From IMG/VR virus record IMGVR_UViG_3300030104_005320, positions 1-64,000 of that record: a stretch of 64,000 nt of DNA; one strand, given 5' to 3'. Below are positions 22,352 through 30,656 of this stretch, piece by piece. The position numbers were made by a program, and so were the translations under genes. The notes under the pieces were generated by a model. The model did no database searches and was not told where the DNA came from. It saw nothing but the letters and a program-made list of their open reading frames with translations. The stretch comes from a virus. Position 1 is the first letter of the stretch; every line of letters starts with the position of its first letter.

Positions 22352-22851
22352 TACCATTTATCATAAACTTATTCATTGCTATCATATGTTGCCTTGCTAT
22401 AATTTTTAGATTTAAAGACTTTACTTTGCGTTGCGGTATGATATTATCAGTTACGATTGCTTCGCTTATTAGTTTCTGGTTAATTACTTTATATGCCGGA
22501 AAACCTGTGGAAAAATCCTTACCTAGTGATATAATTGTCTACGGTCAAGCTATAGACATGAAAGAGCTAAAGGTATACATACTTTATAAAAAGACTAACG
22601 GAAAACTGCCTCCTACTTTGGTTGAATTAGACTATTCAAAAGAACTAAAAGAAGCATTAAAGAAAGGTCTTAAGGAACAAAAAGGAAAGCCTTTTAGAAT
22701 GAAGAAAGGAGAAGGAGAAGGCGAAGGAAAAGAAGGAGATGGACAAGAGGGAGATGGAGATGGCGAAGGAGAGGGAGATGGCTCCCTGTCTAACGAATCA
22801 GAAACTTGGAATATAATGCGGCTTCCTCCTCCAAGGTTGCCAAGTAAATAA
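22348..22851 (+). CDS. Membrane protein with Gly-Glu-rich tail
   Basis: 167 residues: two N-terminal membrane segments, a soluble part, and a tail of Gly, Glu and Asp repeats (about 125-148). It overlaps the preceding gene by 4 bp, so the three genes form one unit with the ExbB-like protein. Function unknown. Confidence 0.6.
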   Translation: MIPFIINLFIAIICCLAIIFRFKDFTLRCGMILSVTIASLISFWLITLYAGKPVEKSLPSDIIVYGQAIDMKELKVYILYKKTNGKLPPTLVELDYSKELKEALKKGLKEQKGKPFRMKKGEGEGEGKEGDGQEGDGDGEGEGDGSLSNESETWNIMRLPPPRLPSK

Positions 22852-22886
22852 TTTTTGAAACAAAAAACATTAAGGAAAACTATCTC

Positions 22887-23426
22887 ATGGGAATTGATTA
22901 TGCCGCTGGACACGCAATGTGTGTTGAAATTGACAATATGGTTGGATTGATTAACGGCAAAAACAAAAAATATGTTCTTGAAGTTATTCAAAGTTTTCAC
23001 GACTCCGTTATGTCTGGTCAATACACCAGCGATAAAGCGAAAAAAGCTGTTACAGCACTAGACAACATAGATTCTAAAATTAAACTTGCTGATCTAAAAG
23101 AATTGATTTTGGAGTACCATGCGGTCGAGGGCGAGGCCGGAAAGTACGAGGGTGATTGTAAGTTTGCTAATGATCTATGGGGCGATGATCTTCTTGAGCT
23201 ATGGGAGGGCATCTTAGACGTTTGCGACATGCCGATGCCATCACTGTCAGAAGTTAGAATCTTTGACTCACATCGACAGAATTATGATTGCCCGCTAGAA
23301 GTTCCATGCTTTCTTTTTGAAGTAGAAGATTGTTATGAGCGAACACTTAACGAGGAAGGCAAAAACCTAAACAAGTTATCAGGAGGATATTTAAATGAAA
23401 TTTCATGGACCGATGTTAGTTACTAA
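22887..23426 (+). CDS. Uncharacterised early protein
   Basis: 179 residues, starting MGIDYAAGHAMCVE. Mostly helical and acidic. No family recognised. AAGGAAAAC precedes the ATG. It lies between the membrane trio and an exported protein. Confidence 0.6.
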   Translation: MGIDYAAGHAMCVEIDNMVGLINGKNKKYVLEVIQSFHDSVMSGQYTSDKAKKAVTALDNIDSKIKLADLKELILEYHAVEGEAGKYEGDCKFANDLWGDDLLELWEGILDVCDMPMPSLSEVRIFDSHRQNYDCPLEVPCFLFEVEDCYERTLNEEGKNLNKLSGGYLNEISWTDVSY

Positions 23427-23436
23427 GGAGAATTTT

Positions 23437-23820
23437 ATGTTGAAAAGTTTGATCGTACTGTTTACAGTTCTTATTGCCACAACTACTTATGCTCAAGATT
23501 ATGAGTTAGTCAATACTATTTCTAGCGATGCGGAGCTTGCAGAGTTTTGGGAAAAAATTGAAGGCGAGATGAATCCCGACTCTATCTGGGGTGACGCAAA
23601 GACAGATCAAGAAAAGTGTCAGGCAGAAGCTAACTATATGGCAAAGTTTTATAAGTTCTGTCATGTTGGTCCTTGTGTTGGACGCTTTGAGGGGATTGGC
23701 TGGAGTCGTTCTGGCAAGATGCCCGGAACATGTGTCCCAAGATACAGGATGTGCTTGACTGGCGATGCGACTGCCACCTGCGATGATGGCACTGTAATTC
23801 GCGTGCGAAGCTGGAGGTAA
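23437..23820 (+). CDS. Exported small Cys-containing protein
   Basis: 127 residues from the ATG at 23437 with AAGGAG upstream. A signal peptide ends at TTYA (about residue 19). The mature part has six cysteines (CQAE, FCHVGPC, GTC, RMC, TC), suggesting disulfides. No family recognised. The thioredoxin-like lipoprotein at 19167 could act on such proteins, but this is only a thought. Confidence 0.6.
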   Translation: MLKSLIVLFTVLIATTTYAQDYELVNTISSDAELAEFWEKIEGEMNPDSIWGDAKTDQEKCQAEANYMAKFYKFCHVGPCVGRFEGIGWSRSGKMPGTCVPRYRMCLTGDATATCDDGTVIRVRSWR

Positions 23821-23839
23821 AAAAAATTAAAGATTCTTC

Positions 23840-23867
23840 TTGACGTTGACGATACGTATATTAGAAT
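23840..23867 (+). promoter_or_regulatory. Extended promoter with CGATA spacer
   Basis: TTGACG (23840-23845), 16 bp with TGACGATA, TAGAAT (23862-23867). TTAAAGATT lies upstream and the CAACCAACCAC leader motif downstream. It drives rIIA. Confidence 0.8.
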
Positions 23868-23906
23868 CGAGGCATACAACCAACCAACCACCTTTAGGAG
23901 ATTAGG

Positions 23907-25784
23907 ATGAAACTGGACACAGCACCACAAGATGTTGCCGTACACGGAAACTTTGAGACTTCTGATTTTGCAGTAGGCGACGTGGCCTTTATCGTTGACA
24001 TGTTTGCCGATAAAGTTTACACGCACAAAGAACGTGCTATCATCCGTGAGCTATCATGCAATGCACATGACAGTCATGTAATGGCAGGCACTACAGATGT
24101 TCCCTTCAAAGTACATCTACCGACACCACTAGAGTCTTGGTTTTCTATCCGTGACTACGGCACAGGTCTATCAGACCACGAAGTCAGGACAATCTTTGCT
24201 GGTATTGGCATCTCTACCAAGCGAGATAGTAACGAGGTTATCGGATGCTTTGGTATTGGTAGCCTGTCTCCCTATGCTCTGACAGATAGCTTTACTGTTA
24301 AAAGTTATGTCGATGGCATGTGTCGCACATACAACTGCTATCGTGACGAGAATCGCAAGCCAGTCGTAGCCCTCTTGACAGAGATGCAAACAGACGAGCC
24401 AAACGGTCTAGAGGTATCTTTAACCGTTGATGATAGAGTCGGCGAGTTTGAGACAGAGGCCGAATATGTCTTTCGTTTTTGGGAGGGGACTCTTCCAGAC
24501 ATCAACAACAAACATGTAGTATCAGCCTGCGAGAGTCAGCGTAATGACTACTTCTTCAAGGGGGATAATTTTGGCCTTAGCAATGGATATGGTGGCATGT
24601 TTGCAGTCATGGGAAACATCGCCTACAGCATACCACCTGAAATTGGTGGATTCAGCAACATCAAGGGCTATATTAAGTTTGACCTTGGCGAGCTAGAGTT
24701 TGATACTGCCCGCGAAAACCTATCGCTCACAGACAAAACAAAAGAGTCAGTGGCCGCTAAGTTTAAGTCAGTAAAAGAAAAATTATCTGACTTTGCGATC
24801 CAGCAGATTGAAGACGAGCCTACGCCATTCAAACAAGCTTTGCTGGCTGAAAAGCTTGATAAAGGTCGCCTCGGTACATACGTCAAAGAAGATTTGGAAC
24901 AGTACAATCTGCCAGAGCCAGAGAATTCAGTTATATATTGGTCACGCCACTGGAACTCCACAGAGAAAGGTAGATCGGACCATATGCCAATTGGCGAAAA
25001 TGTCAGATACTACATGTACAAAGATCGCATGACTACACGTATTCGTAGCTACTTAAAAGATCACAACAACCTCACTATGGTTATGCTTTCACCAGAACAA
25101 GTTGATGAGTGCGGTATTGATGCCGAGTTTATCATGGACTTGGATGACCTACCTAAAGTAGCCAGAGCAGGCACTACGGGTGGTGGTTGCAAATTAAAGA
25201 CTTTTAAGTTTGATAAGCATTGTTATGGCTACGACAGGAAAAACCATTGGGATGCGGCTACATTAGAGCTAGACGGTACTGAGATTGTGTATGTTGAAAT
25301 CTCTAGGTGGGAGCCAACATTATATAGCCACAGGGCTTTAAAGAATAGGATTGAAGACCTTAAACAATGCGGAATCAATGTAGAAGTTTATGGACTAAAG
25401 ACGGCCTTTCTTAACACAAAAGCATTTAAGAAGGGTAACTTCATTGAAGTAACCGATTTTATGTCTCGTGAATTAAAATCTATTGCACCTTCGAGTAGTC
25501 CAGTGTACAATACAGACCAGTTCAACAGACTTGAGAGAATTTGCGAGCATATCACTTCGCCAGAATTAAACGAATGGCAAGAGCTAGTGTCCAGTTTCGC
25601 TGCGACAGACCTTGAAAAAGTTTGCAAAAAGTATTCAATCGAAATGGAGGATGATGATTCTTTACAGAATTGGATGGATGGATTTTTCTCAAAGTACGAC
25701 ATGCTAAATCTAGTAAAGACATATGAAATAGATAATGGCACAAAAGACACGGTAGCAAACTACATCAAAGGAACAATTAAATGA
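23907..25784 (+). CDS. rIIA: rIIA-like protein
   Basis: 625 residues with a GHKL-type ATPase N-terminus: N-box RELSCNAHD at 47-55, G1 box IRDYGTGL at 81-88, and G2 box GCFGIGSLSPYA at 113-124. This is the layout of T4 rIIA, a membrane-associated factor that with rIIB affects lysis timing and blocks the lambda Rex exclusion system. An rIIB homologue follows after two small genes. Confidence 0.85.
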   Translation: MKLDTAPQDVAVHGNFETSDFAVGDVAFIVDMFADKVYTHKERAIIRELSCNAHDSHVMAGTTDVPFKVHLPTPLESWFSIRDYGTGLSDHEVRTIFAGIGISTKRDSNEVIGCFGIGSLSPYALTDSFTVKSYVDGMCRTYNCYRDENRKPVVALLTEMQTDEPNGLEVSLTVDDRVGEFETEAEYVFRFWEGTLPDINNKHVVSACESQRNDYFFKGDNFGLSNGYGGMFAVMGNIAYSIPPEIGGFSNIKGYIKFDLGELEFDTARENLSLTDKTKESVAAKFKSVKEKLSDFAIQQIEDEPTPFKQALLAEKLDKGRLGTYVKEDLEQYNLPEPENSVIYWSRHWNSTEKGRSDHMPIGENVRYYMYKDRMTTRIRSYLKDHNNLTMVMLSPEQVDECGIDAEFIMDLDDLPKVARAGTTGGGCKLKTFKFDKHCYGYDRKNHWDAATLELDGTEIVYVEISRWEPTLYSHRALKNRIEDLKQCGINVEVYGLKTAFLNTKAFKKGNFIEVTDFMSRELKSIAPSSSPVYNTDQFNRLERICEHITSPELNEWQELVSSFAATDLEKVCKKYSIEMEDDDSLQNWMDGFFSKYDMLNLVKTYEIDNGTKDTVANYIKGTIK

Positions 25785-26131
25785 AAAAGAAGAAAAGAAA
25801 AAAACAAGAAATCCCACGAATGGTCCTTAAAAATTTCATAGGAGACTTAAAGTTGCCAAAAGAAATGGGACATAGTATAAAAATACAAGACATCGAAGCC
25901 AACGAGGTAGGAACACACGTTCACAAATCCAAGAAGATGCCTATATTTAGAATTGATGTCTGGGTGGACTGGTGGACATTTGAGATGCAGCAATTCCCTT
26001 CATCAAGGATTGGCAGGTCGTACTACCAAGCATACGATAAAGACACAAAAAAGTTTTACGATCTAGACAAGTCAACACCCGATTGCTTCGAAAACTTTTA
26101 TGCAGAAAGCAAAAGAAAAAGTAAAGTTTAG
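25781..26131 (+). CDS. Uncharacterised basic protein
   Basis: 116 residues, starting with a run of Lys and Arg and containing DVWVDWWTFEMQQFP. No family recognised. Overlaps the rIIA stop by 4 bp, so it is part of that unit. Confidence 0.6.
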   Translation: MKKKKRKKQEIPRMVLKNFIGDLKLPKEMGHSIKIQDIEANEVGTHVHKSKKMPIFRIDVWVDWWTFEMQQFPSSRIGRSYYQAYDKDTKKFYDLDKSTPDCFENFYAESKRKSKV

Positions 26132-26133
26132 AT

Positions 26134-26161
26134 TTGATATTGACGATACTTAGTTTATAAT
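26134..26161 (+). promoter_or_regulatory. Extended promoter with CGATA spacer
   Basis: TTGATA (26134-26139), 16 bp with TGACGATA, TATAAT (26156-26161). The leader again carries AACCAACC and TTAGGAGATT. Confidence 0.75.
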
Positions 26162-26193
26162 GAAGTTTTTAACCAACCCTTTAGGAGATTCAA

Positions 26194-26382
26194 ATGGACA
26201 TTAGTAAACAGATTGTTGTACAGGTTGCAGATGGTATAGTTCAGGCGGTTTACTGCCCGAATGAAAGTTACGAAGTTCACATCCTAGATTACGATGACAA
26301 TAATTCAGGAGATGATGTCAGTCAGTATTACAAAGATGTTGAAAGTTATTGTGTTAAATTAGTCGATTGTACCTCTATCTAA
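26194..26382 (+). CDS. Small acidic protein
   Basis: 62 residues, starting MDISKQIVVQVADG. TTTAGGAG lies 8 nt upstream. Acidic, beta-rich. Directly before rIIB. Function unknown. Confidence 0.55.
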   Translation: MDISKQIVVQVADGIVQAVYCPNESYEVHILDYDDNNSGDDVSQYYKDVESYCVKLVDCTSI

Positions 26383-26392
26383 GGAAATTTAA

Positions 26393-27220
26393 ATGTTGAA
26401 CCATATTAAAAGTAACGATAATCATTGGACAGTAGTTATCAACGGTCAGCCACATCAGTTTGACCATACTCACCCAGAGTACAACACTCTTGTTGATTGT
26501 GTGATGGGTGGTGATGAAGACACCTTTGTTGAAATGCTTAACACTGGCACTGTCATCGAAGACTGGTCAGAGGGCAACTTTGAGATGCGTGATGGATTTT
26601 TGTACTACGAAGACGAACAGGTCGCCAGCCAGCCAACTGAACGTATTGTTGGCATGATTAAAGGTGGTCACGATCACAAGCCTATGCTTGCATATCTTGA
26701 CAATCTTTATCAGAACGTCAGCAACCGAGCAGTACACGAGTCTTACAATTGGTGTAGCCACAAAGGTCTGCCCATCACAGAAGATGGCATGATGATTGGT
26801 TACAAGGGCGTTACAATGTACCAAGGCGAAGATACCAAAGACAAGAACGGACGTAAACTAGGCGAGGGGGACATGGTTGACAAATACACTGGCAAATCTT
26901 TTAGAAATAATGTCGGTGATGTTTGTAGCATGAGTCGTCGTCAGGTAAGCGACGATTGTGGTCAAGGCTGTGCTGCTGGCCTGCATGTCGGCACTTACGA
27001 TTATGCGAATGATTGGGCTGGCAAGGGTGGAGTTGTAGTCCTTGTTAAGTTTAATCCTGCCGACATCGTAAGCGTGCCTACCGACTGCAATCACCAGAAG
27101 ATGAGAGTCAGTCAGTACGAAGTGGTCAGCATTGCTCGTGAACAGCTTGAAGAAGAAGTTTACGAAGAAGAAAACGATATGGAGACAATGTACAAAATGT
27201 TAAGAGGATGGGATATCTAA
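26393..27220 (+). CDS. rIIB: rIIB-like protein
   Basis: 275 residues. The conserved rIIB core is clear: LDNLYQNVSNRAVHES, LPITEDGMMIGYKGV, then CAAGLHVGTYDYA, VVLVKFNPADIVSVP and a final RVSQYEVV. Partner of rIIA in T4-like phages. AAGGAAATTT precedes the ATG and a terminator follows. Confidence 0.85.
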   Translation: MLNHIKSNDNHWTVVINGQPHQFDHTHPEYNTLVDCVMGGDEDTFVEMLNTGTVIEDWSEGNFEMRDGFLYYEDEQVASQPTERIVGMIKGGHDHKPMLAYLDNLYQNVSNRAVHESYNWCSHKGLPITEDGMMIGYKGVTMYQGEDTKDKNGRKLGEGDMVDKYTGKSFRNNVGDVCSMSRRQVSDDCGQGCAAGLHVGTYDYANDWAGKGGVVVLVKFNPADIVSVPTDCNHQKMRVSQYEVVSIAREQLEEEVYEEENDMETMYKMLRGWDI

Positions 27221-27239
27221 TCGTGGTTGGTTAGGTTTT

Positions 27240-27272
27240 GGAGGGTATGGTTCGCCCTGCCCTCCTTTCTTT
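27240..27272 (+). terminator. Terminator after rIIB
   Basis: GGAGGG pairs with CCCTCC around a TTCG-containing loop and is followed by TTTCTTT. Confidence 0.6.
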
Positions 27273-27290
27273 AATTTTGAGGAACAAAAC

Positions 27291-27668
27291 ATGAAAAAGT
27301 TTATTATTTTGATTGCAGTCAGCTTTGTTTGTTGTAATATTAGTGTAGCTCAAGAGGGCAGAAAGTCTTTTGACCTTCATGTCATCAAGCCAAAGTCTGT
27401 TCTTAAAAGCACAGCAGGATACATGTGCAACACGGGTAAGAAGATGTTCAAAGCCAGCAAAGATTTTTGGACTGCCCCCTTCACCACTGTAGGGCCAGCA
27501 CTTGAAACCAAGAAGTTTAAATATACTCTACCAAAGTTCGAATGGAAGAAAGGGTTGTTTCAGCACATCCCCGGCCCTCCAGATGATGAGCAGATGAAAG
27601 ATTATCTGATTCCGATTATTATTGATGACGGAGACGGTAGTAACCCAACAATGATTTCTGATTTCTAG
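27291..27668 (+). CDS. Exported protein of unknown function
   Basis: 125 residues with a signal peptide ending near SVAQ (residue 20). The mature part is Lys-rich, with an acidic end. GAGGAAC precedes the ATG. No family recognised. The tRNA genes follow. Confidence 0.6.
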   Translation: MKKFIILIAVSFVCCNISVAQEGRKSFDLHVIKPKSVLKSTAGYMCNTGKKMFKASKDFWTAPFTTVGPALETKKFKYTLPKFEWKKGLFQHIPGPPDDEQMKDYLIPIIIDDGDGSNPTMISDF

Positions 27669-27675
27669 ATACTGT

Positions 27676-27747
27676 GGTACGGTGGGATTGGTCATCTCCG
27701 TGAGTCTTATATACTCGCCTCCGCAAGTTCGATTCTTGCCCGTACTA
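27676..27747 (+). tRNA. tRNA-Ile (anticodon TAT)
   Basis: Acceptor GGTACGG/CCGTACT closes with a G-U first pair. T-arm GCAAG-TTCGATT-CTTGC. Anticodon stem GTGAGT/ACTCGC with loop CTTATAT, giving TAT, which reads ATA. The D arm is weak and CCA is not encoded. Confidence 0.7.
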
Positions 27748-27751
27748 TTCT

Positions 27752-27825
27752 GGACTCGTAGCTCAGTTGGTTAGAGCAGGGGACTCATAATCCCTTGGCC
27801 GGGAGTTCGAATCTCTCCGAGTCTA
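27752..27825 (+). tRNA. tRNA with anticodon CAT (elongator Met or Ile2)
   Basis: Acceptor GGACTCG/CGAGTCT, D stem GCTC/GAGC, anticodon stem GGGGA/TCCCT with loop CTCATAA, T-loop TTCGAAT. It lacks the three G-C pairs of an initiator at the stem base. Whether it carries Met or, after lysidine change, Ile cannot be told. Confidence 0.85.
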
Positions 27826-27845
27826 TTTTTAATTAAGGAGTTATT

Positions 27846-28187
27846 ATGGAAGAAAAATACGTTCGATTTCAACGTAATGACGGGAAGATGACGGGTAAGG
27901 TTCATATACTTGAAGGTGAAGATACAAGATGTGAATTATTCAGTAAAAACGCCAACAAAAAGAAGTGGCACATGATCGGCCCGATCACGACACTCAAAGG
28001 TTTGTCATACCACGAGGTAGAAAAGCCCGAACAGAATAAGTCGAATCACTGCTGCGGAGCCTGTTTTAACATTAAAAAAAAGAAAAAGAAAAAGAAAAAG
28101 AAGAAGCTGGGGAAACTTCCTAAAGTAATTCCAACCAAAAGAGGAACCCCCAGAAATCACAAAAACAAATATAGATGGTACGAGTAA
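27846..28187 (+). CDS. Lys-rich protein between tRNA genes
   Basis: 113 residues. A beta-rich first half is followed by an unbroken lysine run (about residues 77-87) and a basic tail. CCGAC-like pair HCCGAC lies before it. AAGGAG precedes the ATG. RNA or DNA binding is likely from charge. No family recognised. Confidence 0.6.
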   Translation: MEEKYVRFQRNDGKMTGKVHILEGEDTRCELFSKNANKKKWHMIGPITTLKGLSYHEVEKPEQNKSNHCCGACFNIKKKKKKKKKKKLGKLPKVIPTKRGTPRNHKNKYRWYE

Positions 28188-28197
28188 ATTAATTAAT

Positions 28198-28269
28198 GGC
28201 CCTATAGTTAAACGGATATAACAGTAGACTTCTAATCTTCAGTTCCAAGTTCGATTCTTGGTGGGGCTA
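28198..28269 (+). tRNA. tRNA-Arg (anticodon TCT)
   Basis: Acceptor GGCCCTA/TGGGGCT, T-arm CCAAG-TTCGATT-CTTGG, anticodon loop CTTCTAA giving TCT, which reads AGA and AGG. CCA is not encoded. Confidence 0.85.
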
Positions 28270-28316
28270 TTTAACAATTAGTAATTACAGAGAGTCAGTA
28301 AAATAAAGGATAAATT

Positions 28317-28640
28317 ATGATAATTAAATTAACAGAAGCGGCAGCAGAAGAGGCAAAAAAGTACATCGAAGAAAAGGAAGAAAAGTATTTACGAATCGGA
28401 GTAAAGGGTGGCGGCTGTTCTGGGTTTGAATACAAACTAGAAGTCGGTAGCGAATACAATGACGAAGAAGATACACTATCCACCCAACACGGAGTAGATG
28501 TTGTAGTAGATAAAAAAAGTTCATTATTTTTAGAGGGTACTGTTTTAGACTACTATAATGATATTTCCCAGCGTGGTTTTGTTTTTCAGAACCCTAACGC
28601 TACTAGGTCTTGTGGTTGTGGTAGCAGCTTTCAAGTATAG
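28317..28640 (+). CDS. A-type Fe-S carrier (IscA/HesB-like)
   Basis: 107 residues with the three conserved cysteines: C34 in GGCSGF and C99, C101 in SCGCGSSF. Family members hold and pass on iron-sulfur clusters. A phage copy might support phage or host Fe-S enzymes under infection. AAAGGA precedes the ATG. Confidence 0.85.
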   Translation: MIIKLTEAAAEEAKKYIEEKEEKYLRIGVKGGGCSGFEYKLEVGSEYNDEEDTLSTQHGVDVVVDKKSSLFLEGTVLDYYNDISQRGFVFQNPNATRSCGCGSSFQV

Positions 28641-28648
28641 AGCATAAA

Positions 28649-29146
28649 ATGAAAAAAGCATTTGTATTTGATTTTGATGACACGTTAGCTACTACTGACT
28701 GCAAGGTTCAGGTTAGAAGTTTTGACAACTTTGACATCAACGCATATAAAAGCCTGACCTCTGCCGAGTACAACTCATATCAACTGGGGCCGAAGGAATA
28801 CTTTGACTACAGCGATTTCAAGTGTGGCAATAAAATTACAGAAGCGTCGGCCACATCTCTGATACATCTTGCAAAAGAAGTACATGACGAGAATCATGAC
28901 GTTTATGTTTTAACCGCAAGATCAAATGCTTGTGCGGACGCAATTAAAAAATTTCTAGAACTTCGCATGATTAAGCCAAAGTTTGTTTTCTGTGTTGGCG
29001 ATAATAATAAAGCGATTGAAGAATCTAAAAGAAATGTTTTGTTGACATTGCTTCAAGGCTATGATAAACTTTATTTTTACGATGACTACAAGGGCAATAT
29101 CGACTCTGCCCCAGACGACTCTAAGATAAGGAAGTATTTAGTATGA
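28649..29146 (+). CDS. HAD-superfamily phosphatase-like protein
   Basis: 165 residues with motif I FDFDDTL (D8, D10), motif II in VLTARSN and a late YDDYKGN acidic pair. Related to polynucleotide-kinase 3' phosphatase-type HAD domains of phages, but no kinase part is present. Overlaps the next gene by 4 bp. Confidence 0.7.
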   Translation: MKKAFVFDFDDTLATTDCKVQVRSFDNFDINAYKSLTSAEYNSYQLGPKEYFDYSDFKCGNKITEASATSLIHLAKEVHDENHDVYVLTARSNACADAIKKFLELRMIKPKFVFCVGDNNKAIEESKRNVLLTLLQGYDKLYFYDDYKGNIDSAPDDSKIRKYLV

Positions 29147-29664
29147 ATATCTTTGTACTCAGCGAAGACCCACAGATTGCCGCACAAGATCATTGTGACA
29201 AACACTGCGTTAAGATGGTACTAGAGCTTTATCAGCAGCTAGGGTCAGCCATGCGTCGTCATGGAGCCACCGATAAAGATATGCCTCTAACCCAGTCAGG
29301 GAAGCCCCTCAAGGGCGGTTATCACAATCATCCTTGCACGAGATGGTGTGGAGATTCAAGAAGTAACTTTGAGTGGGCTGCTGAACATGCTATAGCTTTA
29401 GCAAAAGAATACACCTACAGGTATGGCAAGAAGCACTCATGTGAAGATGCTATACGATACATGGCACAATGTAGCTGGATTATTCCAGAAGGAGACATGA
29501 CACCATTTGCTCAGGCTATGCCAGATGAATATAAAAATCAGTGTGCAGTTACCGCCTATAAAGACTATTATTGGAAAGACAAGCGTGTTAATATTGATGT
29601 CAAGTGGGACAAGAAAAGGAGTCAGCCGGAATGGTGGATGAATTTACAGAAAATGAGTTCATAG
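29143..29664 (+). CDS. Conserved phage protein, NIF-LSEDP type
   Basis: 173 residues. The start MNIFVLSEDPQIAAQDHCDKH and VKMVLELYQQL match a widespread phage family, sometimes placed near pyrimidine-dimer glycosylases. NHPCTRWCG is another conserved stretch. The activity is not established, so I give no enzyme name. Confidence 0.6.
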   Translation: MNIFVLSEDPQIAAQDHCDKHCVKMVLELYQQLGSAMRRHGATDKDMPLTQSGKPLKGGYHNHPCTRWCGDSRSNFEWAAEHAIALAKEYTYRYGKKHSCEDAIRYMAQCSWIIPEGDMTPFAQAMPDEYKNQCAVTAYKDYYWKDKRVNIDVKWDKKRSQPEWWMNLQKMSS

Positions 29665-29822
29665 TTTTAGAAGATATAAGATCGCACATAATATCGCCAG
29701 AGGAGCAACAGAAAATATACGATCATTTCTGGGTCGGCTGGATGATGACTTGCATCTGTTTGCTTTGTCTTGTTAATTATATCCTTGGCTTTTTAAAAAA
29801 GAAAGAAGTTGATAAATGGTAA
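29631..29822 (+). CDS. Small membrane protein
   Basis: 63 residues from the ATG at 29631 (AAAGGAG upstream). Acidic N-terminus, one membrane segment (WMMTCICLLCLVNYILGF) and a Lys-rich end. It overlaps both neighbours. Function unknown. Confidence 0.5.
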   Translation: MVDEFTENEFIVLEDIRSHIISPEEQQKIYDHFWVGWMMTCICLLCLVNYILGFLKKKEVDKW

Positions 29823-30403
29823 TTAATCACAGATATCAATTTTTGTTTATACATGTTCCTAAAAATGCTGGAAGTACCATCTCTAAAGTTTTATCGGAGG
29901 CTAGGGAAACAGAATTGATACATCCTCCACACATGAAGATGGCAAAGGCTATCGAGATGTATCCCGAAGCCACTAAATATTTCAAAATAGGGTGCGTAAG
30001 AAACCCTTACGATAGAATAGTCAGCGGATATCACTTCTTTAAAAGATCACTCAAGTATAGCGAAGAAGCAGAAAGTCTAGATGAATATAGAACATTCAAA
30101 CAGTTCATGTACAAGATCAAAGAAAATCCAGAAATAATAAATCAAAAAAGACTACTTAACAGGTCTTTTGACTTTTTGAGCGTAGACGGAAAAGTTGATG
30201 TCGATATTTTGATTAGATTTGAAAATATAAAAAACGATATAAAATCTATACAAGAACAATTTGGACTTAAAAGATACGTTGGCGTTAGAAATGCGACAGT
30301 ACACAAACCCTATCGAGAAATACACGACAAAGAAACAATAGACATAACTTACAACATTTACAAAAAAGATTTTGAAGAATTTGGTTATGACAGGAGAATT
30401 TAA
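29816..30403 (+). CDS. Sulfotransferase family protein
   Basis: 195 residues. PAPS-binding loop VPKNAGST at 14-21 and 3' phosphate motif VRNPYDR at 61-67. Shorter than the sulfotransferase at 7644 and only distantly alike. Probably sulfates a sugar; the target is unknown. Confidence 0.8.
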   Translation: MVINHRYQFLFIHVPKNAGSTISKVLSEARETELIHPPHMKMAKAIEMYPEATKYFKIGCVRNPYDRIVSGYHFFKRSLKYSEEAESLDEYRTFKQFMYKIKENPEIINQKRLLNRSFDFLSVDGKVDVDILIRFENIKNDIKSIQEQFGLKRYVGVRNATVHKPYREIHDKETIDITYNIYKKDFEEFGYDRRI

Positions 30404-30404
30404 A

Positions 30405-30554
30405 ATGGGCAAAGCAGAAAACGGCAAAGGAGACAGAAGAAGAAAGCAAGACTTAGAAAAATATGGAAAAAACTTTGTAGAGATATTTAAGAAATTTGAT
30501 TTTGCAAAAGCCGTGGATTCCATAAAGAAGAAACGAAAAAATAAAAAAGATTAG
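30405..30554 (+). CDS. Small basic protein
   Basis: 49 residues from the ATG at 30405 with AGGAG upstream; Lys and Arg make up about a third. DRRRKQD near the start recalls small basic phage proteins that bind nucleic acid. Function unknown. Confidence 0.5.
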   Translation: MGKAENGKGDRRRKQDLEKYGKNFVEIFKKFDFAKAVDSIKKKRKNKKD

Positions 30555-30555
30555 G

Positions 30556-30584
30556 TTGGCATACATATTAAATATGTATATAAT
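30556..30584 (+). promoter_or_regulatory. Promoter overlapped by a 19-bp palindrome
   Basis: TTGGCA (30556-30561), 17 bp, TATAAT (30579-30584). The spacer is filled by ATACATATT-A-AATATGTAT (30561-30579), a perfect inverted repeat, so a repressor operator is likely. A leader hairpin, ATCTAAC/GTTAGAT, follows at 30607-30632. Confidence 0.65.
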
Positions 30585-30656
30585 GAAGATATGGAAAAGG
30601 ATTTTCATCTAACGGAACCGTTTTGTTAGATATAATTTTTAATTGAGGAGACTTTT

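Noticed and set aside
22690-22790. Gly-Glu-Asp codon repeats as a DNA repeat element
   Set aside because: They lie in frame within a membrane protein gene and are explained as a low-complexity tail.
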